Of a stretch of DNA of 64,000 bases, positions 24,501 to 37,220 are shown piece after piece. This DNA is from Ectocarpus siliculosus (Eukaryota > Sar > Phaeophyceae > Ectocarpales > Ectocarpaceae), in contig FN649729.1 in the NCBI GenBank assembly GCA_000310025.1, positions 4,857,039 to 4,921,038 on the forward strand, in the 5' to 3' direction. The position numbers and the translations under genes were made by a program. Positions within the stretch are counted from its first letter, which is position 1, and each line of letters starts with the position of its first letter. Under the pieces are notes generated by a model. The model did no database searches. It was not told the origin of the DNA and was given only the letters and a program-made list of their open reading frames with translations.

Positions 24501-27500
24501 CCGATGGAGAGCATCACACTGAAATAATGTTGTTTTTGTTCACCGTTACCGCACACTCTTGACATGCGGTGAAGTGGAGGAGGGCATCGCAGAGCAAATC
24601 AAACCCCTACTATTATTGCTCCCCATAGACGTGTTTCCTGAACCAACAGTCGAAGAGTGCCCGTAGTGCAATTACACCTCAAACGGCAACCTTTTTGTCT
24701 TTCGGCAGCACGCGGCTTGTCGCACGCAGCATGTTTTTATTTTGGGGTGCTGTGTGTGTACAGCAGTATCATGCCCCCCCCCGGGGGATCAAAACCGAGA
24801 CAGGAGTGAGTGTATGTATGATATGATTTGATGTATGATAAATTCGACGGGGTTAGAGAGGGGAGACGCACCTCGGAATTAACACGTACCTGTGCTATAA
24901 TAGCACGGAAACACCAGCGAAGAGGGATTTGGACTGGGCTTTCGTTGCGGATGTAGTCTCGCTCCGGAGAAGTAGCGATATCCGGAATGGTGTGTTTTTG
25001 ATGTCCGTGGCGGTGGCGGTGACCACGCTGCATTTTCGTGTTTGTTGTGGATCTTTGTTTTTTTTCTCTGGTTTGCAGTTTGCTTCATCTCTCCATGTGA
25101 CGACAACCCTCAAGCCGAACTTTATGGGCGCTATGGGCGGGGGAATTCAGCGGAGTTTTTCCGTTTCCTCCGCTCGCTCGACGTTGGTGACCTTAATATG
25201 TTTTAATTTCCGATGGAGAGTATTACACTGAAATCGTGTTGTTTCAAGTTGAACGTTACCCGCACGCTTTTGACATGCGTTGAAGTGAAGGAGGGGGCAT
25301 TGCAGAAAAACAGAGTATCCTCAATCCTCATTGTTTGCTCCCATGTATCTGTTCCCCAAACCCAAGTTTTATGAAACAGAAATAATGAAACACCTCAAAC
25401 GGTAGCTGCTGTCTTTCGGCAGCTCTCGGCTTGTAGAACGCAGCCTATATATTTTTTTTTTCTTGATCGCAGTTCGCTTCATCTCTCCATGTGACGACAA
25501 CCCTCAAGCCGAACTTTATGGGCGCTATGGGCGAGAGAATCCGGCGGAGTTTTTCCGTTTCCTTCGCCCGCTCGACGTTGGTGACCTTAATATGTTTTAA
25601 TTTCCGATGGAGAACGGATTGATATGTCCACCTACAACCTAAATACCACTCTAAGATGTTAAACTCCCCTTCAATGCACCATTTTTTTTTGTCGGAATGC
25701 AAGGATCAACGGTTCCATTGACGTGGTGTAAATATTTATATTGGCCATGAAGCTTGTCTCGGGTAAAAATTTCGAAGGCATGTCCAACTGAGAAGGAGAA
25801 CGCGGTACCAAGCACCAAGGCGTGAAACCGCGTCGCCCCCTCGCCTCTTCTTTTCGTTGCGGCTGTTTTTCTGCTGAGAACAGGGGAGGTCAAAGGCACC
25901 AAACCTCTCGTAGTTTTACGAATTTTTATCTTCACTCCAAAGAATCATCGAAACCATGACAGCAACAAACAAATGTGATACATTACTTATGTTGGTGTCA
26001 CGCAAGGAGCGTGCCCTGTAACAATAAAGGGACAAAGAAGTGTTGTTGCTGCTGAAACGATGCCGTATGCTGTCAACAGTCCATTCGGGAGGACCTGGAG
26101 TGGATGGGATGGAAGCCGGTGCAGACCACGTACTCGTCAGACTCGTTCCAGCTGCTGTATGACATGGCCATCAAGCTCATCGAGGTACGCACGAGAGGGC
26201 AAACAAGGAGGGTGTGTGTGTGTGCACAGGAGTACTGCAGGTCTGTCAATGGGGTTGGTTTTTGCGGTTCTTTTCGCTTGTGGGCGAAAGCGTGCCGCGT
26301 GCTCTTCAGTGTGTGTTGTACACGATGTCTACGACCACGAAGGTCAAATCAATGAGTGAGTTATGAAATGGCGGGCATGGTTGGTCGACTGAAAGCTGTT
26401 CACGTCTTGTCCAATATTCCTATTCGACATTGTCGCAGTCCAGCCTCTAATCAAAACGGTGGAAGGTTGAAGCAGGTTTTGGGTTTGTCATGTATCCGTA
26501 CAGAAGCAATGGGATTTTAAGAATTGTTCGGAAGCGATGGGGGGCATATCTGTGAATAGCCTCGTGTTCCAGATGCTGTTTTTGCTCTTGTGTTTCGTGT
26601 CTAGTTTTTCCTCATGCTTACATAAGATGCACTTTCCGAACACGCTCTATTTTTTCTTGCGCCGCGTGTTTTTTGCAAGGATTTGCTATGCGATTTACTC
26701 ATATGCAGCGTGACTTGCTTTCCCCTTTACCGTTGCATGACTATCTGGTGCGTTGATTTTTCTGCTCTCTTTCGGCGTCTTATTTCTTTGCCCGGTGTCC
26801 TTGTGTTTCCACGTGCTTGATTTGTCTAGTAGTCCGTGGTACCAAATAATTTTCTGATGCGTATATTTTGTTTTTTATCCTTCCATCACCTTTAGTTTTG
26901 TCGTCTTTAGTAAATTGTTACCTGGTCTAATTGTGTTTGTGCAGGGCGGGAAAGCGTACGTCTGCCACCAGACCAAGGACGACATCTTCAAGTGCCGGGA
27001 GATCGCCAAGGTCAACGCCGCGGACCCCAACGCTAACGCCGGCGACCCGTGCAGCCCCTGGAGAAACAGGCCTGTGCAGGTACGTAGGAAACCCTTACCT
27101 TTGAAGCATGTGAGAAAAGCACGAGCGCGCTTCTATTGACCCTCTTAAGCGAGTTGTTGTTGTTGTTGTTGTTGTTGTCTTGACATTAAAATCCGTGCCG
27201 TTCTCTCTACCTCAAGTACTACGGTAATAATATATTCGTGAGGTGTGTGTGTTTTTTTGTTTTGTTGTCAGCCATTGGGACATATATCAGGGACGGTCTA
27301 AAATAGATGCCAGCACCGCGTCGGTTAATGGGGGCAAATAATAAAGCAGTGCGGTTGCATCACTATTCAGGGACGTGAGGCATCATGTTTGGGCGTGGGG
27401 TTTGGACGCGAGGAAGAATCCGCGAAGGGCTTGGCGGCGGGTACCAGGCCTGTGATACGTGCCACAAAGTGTGCGAAGTTCAAGCTGAGCTTACTCGTCC

Positions 27501-30500
27501 TTCACCCTGGTCAAGGGTCCTGGGTTGACGCCGACCGAACGTACGCCATTGTCCGCCCTAGAGACGTGTTCGTAAAATCCCCCTTGTTCAGGGGACTTGC
27601 CCCAAAGCTTTGTACGTACCGCTTGGGTCTCGGCAAAATGTTTTCTTTTTCTGTCTGTCCGTGTCATTTACGTTGTCCAATGTGTCTGCCTGCCTGCCTG
27701 CCTATCGTTTTTAGGAAAGCTTGGATCTGTTCGAAAAGATGCGGACGGGCCAGATGGGCGAAGGGTCCGCGACGCTACGGCTAAAGATGGACATGACCTC
27801 GCCCAACCCCAACATGTGGGACCAGGTGGCCTACCGCGTGCGGTACATCCCGCACCCGCACGCCGGTGACAAGTGGTGCGTCTACCCCACCTACGACTAC
27901 ACGCACTGCCTAGTGGACAGGTAAGATGAAACATAGAAAATGAAATGTAGTGAGTGTCGTTGTTTTTTGGGGAGGGGGCAATCGCTCGCCATTATTTTGT
28001 TTTTTGCTACGAAAACTTCCCCTATCCGAAGTAAAGGATTGTTGTTTGGTTCACCTACGGATAGCTGTGCTACATGCTGCTGCGTCTGGAAGGTGCTTAT
28101 CCGTTTTCTTTGCGGACCGGCAGATGGAGAACGGCGTAACGTTGACTCTGGAAAAAAAGGGGAATGGACAAAAGTGGGTATACCCACGTCATGGCCGGAC
28201 AAAAGTGGGTCCGGACAAAAGTGGGTACTCGAAAATCCAGCTCGCGCGCACTCCATAAGCGACCCCCAAACGACTCAAAACCCCATTCTGACACCTGGGT
28301 GACGCAGCCAGGGACCATACACAGCACGGGCATCGATTTTTTCCCACTTTCATGCACGTCTTTGGCCCTAATACCGCCGGGGCGCGCAAGGTCTCACCAG
28401 AGTGACCACTTTTGTCCGACACGGTGGTGGGTATACCCAGCGGCGTCCACTAATGTTTTCACGTACCCACTTATGTCTGTATTTTGACCCACTTTTGTCC
28501 AAATTGTACCCACTTATGTCCACTTACGGACGGCGGAAATCGAACGGAAATCGACCTCCACGTCACCGCACGGCAGAACATCAAATAGCCTCGGAACGTT
28601 TCAGAACTCAGAACCTCCCAACACCGTATCCATGGCTGCCCACTGCGGACCGACCGCCGAGGGACATGTCAGAAATATGCCAGACCCCTTCGGTACCGGC
28701 ACGGGAAGATACCCGCGGCAAGCCCAGCAAGCAGCGCACTAACGGCACGCCACCGCACGGCACAAATGAATGCGCGACACACGACGGACAACAAACCAAC
28801 GGGTCGCGCATACAGAACAAAAAGACGCGCATACAGCAACAGCATATATACACACGCGCGCCACACACACAAAAAACATCAACCACCACGACGAGTGCAC
28901 ACCGACTCGTGAGGGCAGCAGCAGCATGTCTAGGCAGGTTGCCCTGTGCAGGGCGCCCGCGCAGGGTCAAAAGCGCGGGCGAACCTCTGTCAACTACTGG
29001 CGGCGCGATGGTTGAAGGGGCAACTTTTTCGACGTCGGTCGACTTCAAACGGGCGTTCGAGCGCTGCACGATCTCAAAGTCTAGGCAGTGCAGGCTGGAC
29101 AAGAGGGTTAGTGGCGGTCGGGGCAAGCCCCACTGATGGCTGGGAAGGCGACATCCGGCTTTAAGATCGTGCAGCGCTCGAACGCCCGTTTGAAGTCGAC
29201 CGACGTCGAAAAAGTTGCCCCTTCAACCATCGCGCCGCCAGCAGTTGACAGAGGTGCGCCCGCGCTTTTGACCCTGCGCGGGCGCCCTGCAGGGCAAACT
29301 GCCTAGACATGCTGCTGCCCTCACGAGTCGGTGTGAACTCGTCGTGGTGTTTTTTTTTTGTGTGTGTGTGGCGTGCGTGTGTATCTGTGTTGTTGCTGTA
29401 TGCGCGACCCGTTGGTTTGTTGTCCGTCGTGTGTCGCGCATTCATTTGTGCCGTGCCGTGCCGTAGTGCGCTGCTTGCTGGGCTTGCCGCGGGTATCTTC
29501 CCGTGCCGGTACCGAAGGGGTCTGGCATATTTCTGACATGTCCCTCGGCGGTCGGTCCGCAGTGGGCGGCCATGGATACGGTGTTGGGAGGTTCTGAGTT
29601 CTGAAACGTTCCGAGGCTACTAGACGTTCTGCCGTGCGGTGACGTGGAGGTCGAGATCCGTTCGATTTCCATTCGATTTCCGCCGTCCACAAGTGGACAG
29701 AAGTGGGTCAAAATACAGACATTAGTGGGTACGTGAAAAAAATAGTAGACGCCGCTGGGTATACCCACCACGATGTCGGACAGAAGTGGGCAGGTATTAG
29801 GGCCAAAGACGTGCATGAAAGTGGGAAAAAATCGATGCCCGTGCTGTGTATGGTCCCTGGCTGTGTCGCCCAGGTATCAGAATGGGGTTTTGAGTCGTTT
29901 GGGGGTCGCTTATGGAGTGCGCGCGAGCTGGATTTTCGAGTAACCAGTTTTGTACGGGATGGACGTAGATGTCTTTTTTTTTTGTTCTTCACTTCAAATC
30001 AGCGCTCACAGCACTAGTGCCGTTTACTCCACAACCCGTGGTCTCACAGAAGAGCCCCTCTCTACCCTCCCCTCCTGCGGTACTTTGCCTTCGATTATTA
30101 ATGCGAGAAGAGTTCAGCACTCTCTTCCCTCTGTGTACACACGAAGGAGCGGAAGCGAGAGAAAAACTCACTTTGCAAGAAAAGCTCGCTTACGACGGGA
30201 TTCGAACCCCTGACCTGACCCGCAGAAGGGTTCAAGGTTACCAACTAGACAACCGGGGTACACCCACTTTTGTCCATTCCCCAAAGAAAAATGACGCAAG
30301 TACACCACGAAGAGCTGGAATTGTGGCAGGCGGTCAGGCTGCCGTGTTCTGATGGTGACAAGCTCGTACCTTGCTCTTCTCTTCTTCTGAAAACTTGTGT
30401 GTGCGTGCCAATACTCAATAGCCTGGAAGACATCGACTACTCGATCTGCACACTGGAGTTCGAGACTCGACGAGAGTCGTACTACTGGCTATTGGAGGCG

Positions 30501-33500
30501 CTTGACCTGTACCGACCCAAGGTCTACGAGTTCGCGAGGCTCAACATCACCCGGACGGTGAGCTCTTGCTGCTATTCGTTGGTTGATTAACACACCAAAG
30601 CATTTACCCGTACGGCCGTGGTTCCGATATGAGGGGGTGGTGCTACAAAGGCCCTCGAGCCTCTTATATCGGAGCGCCCTCTTGTACCGGAATAAGAGAG
30701 TTCTCAACTATACTAGAGAGGGTCGAGTCCGTGACAATCGATTTCGACCGTCTAATGTCGGACCCACGACTGTACTGCCTTGTGGCTCCTCACGCAAGAA
30801 ACAAAGCAAAACACGCATACACACACCTGTACAAGTAATCGTTTGTTGACGGAAAAACATATATTTACACCACTTCCAAAAGTCAAAATTTGCTCTTGTT
30901 TTCACCCTCGTCCCCCAACACTGACCGATCGCTCGACAGGTGCTGTCGAAGAGGAAGCTCTTGAAGCTGGTGAAGGGTGGCAAGGTGAGAGGCTGGGACG
31001 ACCCGCGAATGCCGACGATCAAGGGGCTAAGAAGACGCGGCTACACGGCGGAGATCCTCAACAGGTTCTGCGAGGATATCGGCGTCACCAGGTATGTACA
31101 ATGTACAGCAGGTGTCAGCCTGTCGTATTTTCGGAGGTGGTGTTGCTGCCGGTGTTCTGCAGTCTTGAATTGTTGGTGTGCGTGCTGCTGCTGCTGGTAG
31201 CCACCAGGCTTGCATTGTTGGCGTTGTTGATATTTGTTTTTCATCGTTGAGCGGTGGTGTTGCTGCTGGCGTTCCGTGGTCTTGAATTGTTGGTTGCTGG
31301 TGTTGTTTGTTCATCGTCGGTGGCTGCTGGTATCCAAGCACCAGTCTTGTGTTGGTGCTGGCGTTTTTTTTGTGGCCGGTGGCGTTGTTGCTGCTGGCGT
31401 GAAGTTAAGCACCAGTCTTGTGTTGTTGGTGTTGCTGCTGTTGTGCTTTCGTCATTGGAGGTAGGGAACGGAGAAGCGGAGCAGTGATAGACGTTAGCCG
31501 ACAGACAGGCATGGAACGGCGAAGAAAAGGAGAGGCTGGGCTGGTCGTCCCTGTTGTGCTAAAATCGCGCACAACGTTGAGGATAACGTAGCCGCAGGCT
31601 TGCGCCCGTTCTTACACCATCACCCCACCCCTTGCTATGTAATTTATGGAAGGCACACAAACAGAGCACCGGATCGTTGCAGGTGACTTAACGAGGAATA
31701 GTCCTCCGTTGGCGGTAGGAACCGCCCGGGTCTAGCAAGAATCCTTCGTAGACAATGGCACATGACTTGCCCAACCAACAAATGAGTGCCCCCCCTCCGG
31801 AACGATTGGCCATCGGTGATTGGTCCCGTGGGAACAGTGCTCCGTCCTCCCAAGGACGCGCGGTCAATGGTCTAACCGCTAAGGCATGACACATAAGAGT
31901 GCCGCCCCCCCCTTCTCCTCACTCAGGAACGACAACCTGATAGAGGTGGAAAAGCTGGAGCACTGGGCGAGATCGGGCCTCAACGTTTCCTCCCGACGAG
32001 TGATGGGTGCGCTGTCGCCCATCAAGGTTACCCTCTCGAATCTGGAGGAGGCGAGGGAGGTAGAGGCGTTGGACGTGCCGTTTGCACCGGAGAGAGGGTC
32101 GCACAAGATCCGACTGACCAAGACGTTGTTCATCGACGCTTCGGACTTCAGAAGAGAGGACTCGAAGGACTACTTTGGTCTCGCCCCGGGCAAGGTGAGA
32201 CTTGGTTGATGTCGTTGTGATGTTGGTGGTGTTCCATTGTTAGTTATTTTTGGTGCTGCTGGTGTTGATGTGCTTGTTGTTGTTGTCGTCGTCGTCGTCG
32301 TTGTTGTTGTGCTGCTGTTACTGATGTTGTTGCTCCGGAGCAACAGCGAATCCCCCCAAAACCGTACGTGCCCGAGTGTTTTGTCAATGTTTTTGTAATC
32401 GTCAATCGTCAATGTTTTTGTAAGCGTCAATCGAGCCGAGAGACCAAACCAAATGAATCAACCTCACGCATGTTTGTTTCTTGGGGGGGGTGTCAGATGG
32501 TCGGGCTCAAGTACTGCAGCGCCACCATGCGGTGCGACGAGGTTGTCGACGGCGAGGGCGGCAAGGACGCACCCCCTGCGGAGCTCATCTGCAGCCTTGG
32601 AGACCTTTCCCAGGAACCTTCTTCGGAAGCTGCTTCGGCTCCTGCTGGGGATGCGGGAGGCGGCGAAACGGCGAAACGTCCTCCGGTTCGGCCGAAGGGT
32701 AACATTTCTTGGGTTTCTGCGGAGGAGGCGGTGCGGGCGGAAGTGCGACTGTACAACCATCTCTTCACAGTGGACTCTCCGGACGACAAGTGGGAAGAAC
32801 AGGTGCTTCTTCTTTTTTTGTAATTTTTGAACTCGTGTCGATCCTGTGGGAAATTGTGCAGCTGGGAGACAGGGCCAGGCCATGACCAAACATCGCGTGC
32901 AGTTGTCACGATGACCTGGCTGGCTCTACGGGGAGATGCATCTACGGGGAGATGCAACTCGATAGTCTTGTGTCTTGTGCTTCTGGTCTCTTCGCTTTGT
33001 GTTTGGCAGGGCTGACTATGCCGTGATAGTTCGTCACCCCGCTCCCCACCACCTCGTACCTACAATCCATCCAAGCACCGTCCCGAGAGAGATGCGCGGT
33101 TATGTTAATGCTCGACCAGCCAAGGCAACCAGTAAGTGTACTTTTTAGCGTATTCGCGACCTCCCTGGCCAGCACGCCACCTCGCCGCTGTCTGTGAACG
33201 CCCGTTCTATGTCCGTCTGACTTGCCTGTCCGCCTGTCTGCGCCGTTGTTGACACCGAGGCAGATCAACCCGGAATCTGAGTGCGTCATGACCGGGGCTG
33301 TGATCGACCCTTCCGTGCTAGAGAAGGAACACTCGGTGGGCACTCCGCTTCAGGTGAGATTTCAAAACACGTCTGTCTTGCTGTCTGTCGCCTACCGTTG
33401 TTTTTCTCACCGAGCTACTGCTGTAGCCGAAATATGTAAATACTACATACGTGTGCAACGGAGTATGTGGAGCAACGTTTCGCTGCAGGTGTAGACTGTA

Positions 33501-34780
33501 GTCGGATCTGTAGACGAGATGACTGTTTCAGGTGTCCTGCGCACAGGCCAAAATTTTCAAGACTAAAAACACAAATCAGTATCCCATGAAACCCCCCGCA
33601 CACACACAGCAACCGTTTTTCTGCCGTGCCCCTCTCGCATTCGATTCTGTCATCGACTGCCCTCTGGATGTGAATGTCCAGAAATCGACATGCTAAGCAC
33701 TGTTTCATTTTTCCACCAGTCTCTGTTGTCATGCTTTCCACCAGTTACGCCTCTACCGTACTGTTTCTGCCGCGTACACGCCTGCTTCTGTTTTTAGAGT
33801 TTTTTATGTCGTCCCGCGAATGAACTCGTGGATTTTCCGCACGTACCCTCGGTGGAAACCTCGGCCGCGAAACTGTCTCTGCCGCTTAACCCCCGCTTCG
33901 TTTTTTTCCGCTAAATTTGGCGGGTTTTCCGTACCAACCCTTGATGGGAAATCCCGGCGGCGGGCGCGATACAGCTGGAACGCATCGGATTCTTCGTGGT
34001 GGACAAGGACTCTACGCCAGAGCTGCTGGTCCTGAACCGAACGGTAACTCTCAAGGAGGCTACGGGGAAGAGTACGGTGCCGAAGGACAAGAGCCGCAAA
34101 GAGATACAGGTGGGTAAATTGTTGTGGTTATGTGGTGTACAAATGCCCAGAGAGGGTTTTTATTACGTGTCTTTGATGCAACGAAACTTGCATGAAACTC
34201 TGTTGGTGTAATAGAACAGAAGTACATCTGTAGACAGCAGCAGACGCCATCCGTCCCGACATGGTTTTGCACACACGCTCGTAAACCTTCGGGCTCTTTC
34301 TTCTTTTCGATTTTTCACCTTGTATTATTTGTGGTATATATAATTATTATAGTTCATTTCTTCGCCTTCTCGATCTTAATTCTTTTGTCATGTGTGTGCG
34401 TGATTTCTTACTAATCCGAAGCATTTATTTTGTGGGTGTGTCGCTGTTGTCGGCTTACATCGTCTTGCACGTCCTCTTTCGTGTTTTTTTTTCGCCATTT
34501 TCCTCTTAATTTTTTTCTTCTTTTTTCTTGTGTGCGTTTGCCCTGTTACGTTTCGTCGCCGCAGGCTCGCCAGGCGGCGGAAAAGGAAGCGAGAAAGCGC
34601 GTGCCCCCGCAGGAGATGTTCTTGTCCATGACCGACCTCTACTCGGCCTTCGACGACCAGGGGGTTCCCACCACCGACAAGTCGGGAGAGCCGCTCAGCA
34701 AGAGCGCCATCAAGAAGCTTAAGAAGGAGTGGGAGAAGCAGAAGAAGTTGTACGAGAAGACGCTGGCGGAAAGCGCGTAG
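21582..34780 (+). CDS. QARS: Glutaminyl-tRNA synthetase with CysRS-like C-terminal tail
   Basis: Exons: 21582-21704, 22809-22944, 23505-23545, 26080-26184, 26945-27079, 27715-27920, 30422-30557, 30940-31091, 31927-32194, 32497-32802, 33264-33353, 33975-34109, 34565-34780 (TAG). All phases agree; 682 residues. It charges tRNA-Gln with glutamine. [16 protein letters not shown] (residues 46-61) is the class I HIGH motif in its GlnRS form, followed by [17 protein letters not shown] (295-300) is the KMSKS loop. The two beta-barrel anticodon domains follow, including NRTVTLKE. Exon 1 starts at the first in-frame ATG and gives only 41 residues ending TGGK, so the large N-terminal domain of many eukaryotic GlnRS is absent. 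The last exon (residues 612-682) adds a basic tail described under findings. Probably cytosolic; no clear transit peptide. Confidence 0.93.
24129..25613 (+). repeat. Four copies of a ~135-bp exon-like cassette in a GlnRS intron
   Basis: Copies at 24129-24270, 24375-24510, 25084-25219 and 25477-25613 share about 120 nearly identical bases. All four stay open in one frame (core [12 protein letters not shown] ... [15 protein letters not shown]). Copies 3 and 4 are preceded by a T-rich tract and CAG, like a 3' splice site. Copies 2 and 3 are followed by about 220 bp of further homology (TTTCGGCAGC block near 24700 and 25420). They lie between GlnRS exons 23505-23545 and 26080-26184 and are not needed for a continuous GlnRS reading frame. 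Confidence 0.75.
27150..27200 (+). repeat. (GTT)n plus GTCTTGACATTAAAA element
   Basis: A run of GTT triplets leads into GTCTTGACATTAAAA. A related form on the opposite strand lies at 7161-7200, and a further copy at about 18208-18240. Short, non-coding. Confidence 0.45.
28159..30282. mobile_element. Large fold-back element with nested SINE
   Basis: Two long arms, about 28159-29080 and 29165-29973 plus the outer end 30258-30282, are near-perfect inverted copies; the core spacer is about 80 bp. The outer ends match as GGGGAATGGACAAAAGTGGG. Arms are rich in repeats of the type ACCCACTTNTGTCC and carry GTGGGTATACCCA-like palindromes. The right arm is interrupted near its tip by a minus-strand SINE (29974-30257). 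There is no transposase. It sits in the intron between GlnRS exons 27715-27920 and 30422-30557. Confidence 0.85.
29974..30257 (-). mobile_element. tRNA-derived SINE, copy 2
   Basis: Poly-T on the plus strand is the poly-A tail. At the other end, on the minus strand, GTCTAGTTGGTAACCT (A-box region) is followed by GGTCAGGGGTTCGAATCCC (B box). The body is shared with 36911-37220 and 38138-38323, except that this copy lacks the ~20-bp block described for copy 1. It is inserted in the right arm of the fold-back element. Confidence 0.85.
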
Positions 34781-35226
34781 GGGGGGGGGGTCGGCTTGAG
34801 TGACGAGACACATGTGTATCAATAGTCGTGGTTGGTCGTGGTCGTGACATTGACAGGCCATAGACAATGGCGTCTGTGGGGTTTCGACCGACATGGCAGG
34901 CGGCGCCCTCGCCTTAATTGTCGGGATGGAGGGTGTCCGTATCCAAGCCGCGAATTTTGCACGTTGGAGAGATATTTTGTTGTTTGTTTCGACGGGTCTG
35001 GCGGGAGCGAGGGTTTTGACGAGAAAACCGTCACCCCACCACGCTTGTTGACACGAGCAAGAAACTATGAGGGGCGGGGGACAAGCTTCGGGGGGGGAAG
35101 TAGGGGGCTCCGAGGAATCAAAGGTTTGGAGGATGCCTGGGGTGGGTAGGCTATTAAAGGTTGACATGTACCGTGCCCCCTTGTTCGTTTGGCATCTATC
35201 TGTATGTTTCTCCTCTCGGAGACTGA

Positions 35227-35324
35227 TTTATGGAGGTGAGCCTCTTTGTTTTGGTTTTTTGTTCACCGGACGGAACTTATGGAGGTGAGCTTCTTTGTTT
35301 TGGTTTTTTGTTCACCGGACGGAA
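35227..35324 (+). repeat. 49-bp tandem pair
   Basis: Two adjacent, almost identical units starting TTATGGAGGTGAGC and ending CACCGGACGGAAC. Confidence 0.85.
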
Positions 35325-36477
35325 CGGAAGGTCTCGTCTTTTGCTACGCCTGCGAACCTCTCTCTCAGGTACATATCGTCGTCACGCTCCGCTCTATCAG
35401 TAAAGTGCATGCAATGCCTCAGCGTGTTTGTTTCCTGTTGTTTTCGCGCTGGTGATGTCGCCATACCCATTTTTTTCATCACGGACGAGGGGAGGTGGAG
35501 GAATGAATGGCTTTGGTTTGTTGATCCGTTTAGCGTCGGCATGGCGTTGGTTCTTTTGGGGACTGATTTGTGGTTGTTTAGTTGTCGGCGTGAAGTGAGT
35601 GACGGGTATCATGTTGGGGAAGCGAGAGAAGACTACTGTTTAGTTGGTGCGATACTTCAGCGATTCGCACACGGTTTTATGCATGTGCACATATGTTTCG
35701 TTTTTAAGTGTTTCGTCTAAAGGTTGCCTGTATGTAGTAGGGTCCGATGGAGGAGTTCTATCGGAGGACGGTAATTAACTGCGTCGTGCCTTATTTTCAG
35801 TTCGGCGCGGGAAGTTTTTGCGCAGCACTGGTCCATGTTGTCCCCAGACTGAGAAATCGATGCTATGCGTTTCTCCCCTTCTAACCAAAAAATTGGAATT
35901 CCTCTCCACTCACTGTAACTATAGACTTCAACACATCCCTTTCGACTGGTTTTATCTGTATGTACAAGTCTTGGTGTGTCTTGATGTATTTTTCCTGTGC
36001 GGGTGGGTGTGTTCGTCATACCGCACCGTCGCGTTGCAATCACGCGTTGCAACCAAGCGAAAGCCACGGAGAAGGAGCGAAAAGTTGTGGTACTGTACAG
36101 AGTATGCTACCCAGGACCCGCTCGTTCGTCTCCAGTCAGTGAAGACCAATATTTTAGAGGTAATTGTTGAAGCGCAGCTTGGAACGCTCGATACTCTCAC
36201 ATGACGGACACCCCGGCAACAAATTTGTGTTTTTTTGCCCTCTTCGTGCCGCGCGTGGAGGCGAATCAAACCCAAACACATGCGAACCGAAAAAGAATCA
36301 ACAGAAGGAGGAAACAGGAAATGCAACACGAGGAAGAGGAAAGAGAGAGAGGGCGGACGCACAAAATATGGAAAACGAGATGTTGTGAGTCAGTCCAACC
36401 TTTCGTCCCTCCTTCCCATGTAACGTTTTCTGCTTCCTCCCGCTGTTTTTTTTAATATTTTTCTTAATACTGTATGA

Positions 36478-36582
36478 CACAACGAATTCATCTCTATCAT
36501 AGAAAAGAGTCAAAGACAGATTAGCAATGAATTCATAGCGTCGGGAAAAGCTACCTGTATGTCTACGATTTCCCAGACAGCT
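36478..36582 (+). repeat. Dispersed repeat shared with 20938-21060
   Basis: Second copy of the family described at 20938, with the same order of conserved blocks. Confidence 0.5.
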
Positions 36583-36910
36583 GTTTTTCTTTTTTCTGTC
36601 TTGTTTTTTTCCGCCCCCACACAACTCGACGCGAAAAGGCCCAAAAAAAGCTTGTTGTGAGTGCGACATCGAGCATGCCCCTCACGTGAGAGTACCGACT
36701 GTTCCAAACCAGATGGATCGAGCGGTCGACTACCGTAGGTTGCAGACGTAAGATATCACACACCCTGGGCCGATTCTCAAAGCTCGATTACTCGGCAAGG
36801 AAAACAAGTGACGGTGCCGAAAATGTCGGAGTGTGAACCGTCCCGTCTAGAGCTTTTCGAACATCGTTCGTTTGCCTTCGGCATCCTCTTGGTCGTGGAG
36901 TAGCATGGTC

Positions 36911-37220
36911 GCCCTCGTGGTCTAGTTGGTAGCCTCGTAACCTTCTAGAGGCCAGGTCAGGGGTTCGAATCCCGGCGTAAGCGAGCTTTTCTTGCAAAGT
37001 GAGTTTTTCTCTCGCTTCCGCTCCTGGCCAAGTGGATAGCGCTAGTTCGTGTGTACACAGAGGGAAGAGAGTGCTGAACTCTTGTCGCATTAAAAATCGA
37101 AGGTAAAGTACCGCAGGAGGGGAGGGTAGAGAGAGGCTCTTCTGTGTGACCACGGGTTGGAATAAACGGCACTAGTGTTGTGAGCGCTGATTTGAAGTGA
37201 AGAACAAAAAAAAAAAAAAA
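36911..37220 (+). mobile_element. tRNA-derived SINE, copy 1 (longest)
   Basis: Head 36911-36976 has an A-box-like TGGTCTAGTTGGTAGCC and a B box GGTTCGAATCC, but no pairing acceptor stem, so it is not a tRNA gene. A shared body follows and a 15-A tail (37206-37220). Unlike copy 2 it carries an extra block around 37024-37045, TGGCCAAGTGGATAGCGC, that itself looks like a second tRNA A-box region. Confidence 0.85.

Noticed and set aside
36911-36982. Possible functional tRNA gene
   Set aside because: A and B boxes are present, but the acceptor stem does not pair, and the sequence continues into a repeated body with a poly-A tail, so it is a SINE head.
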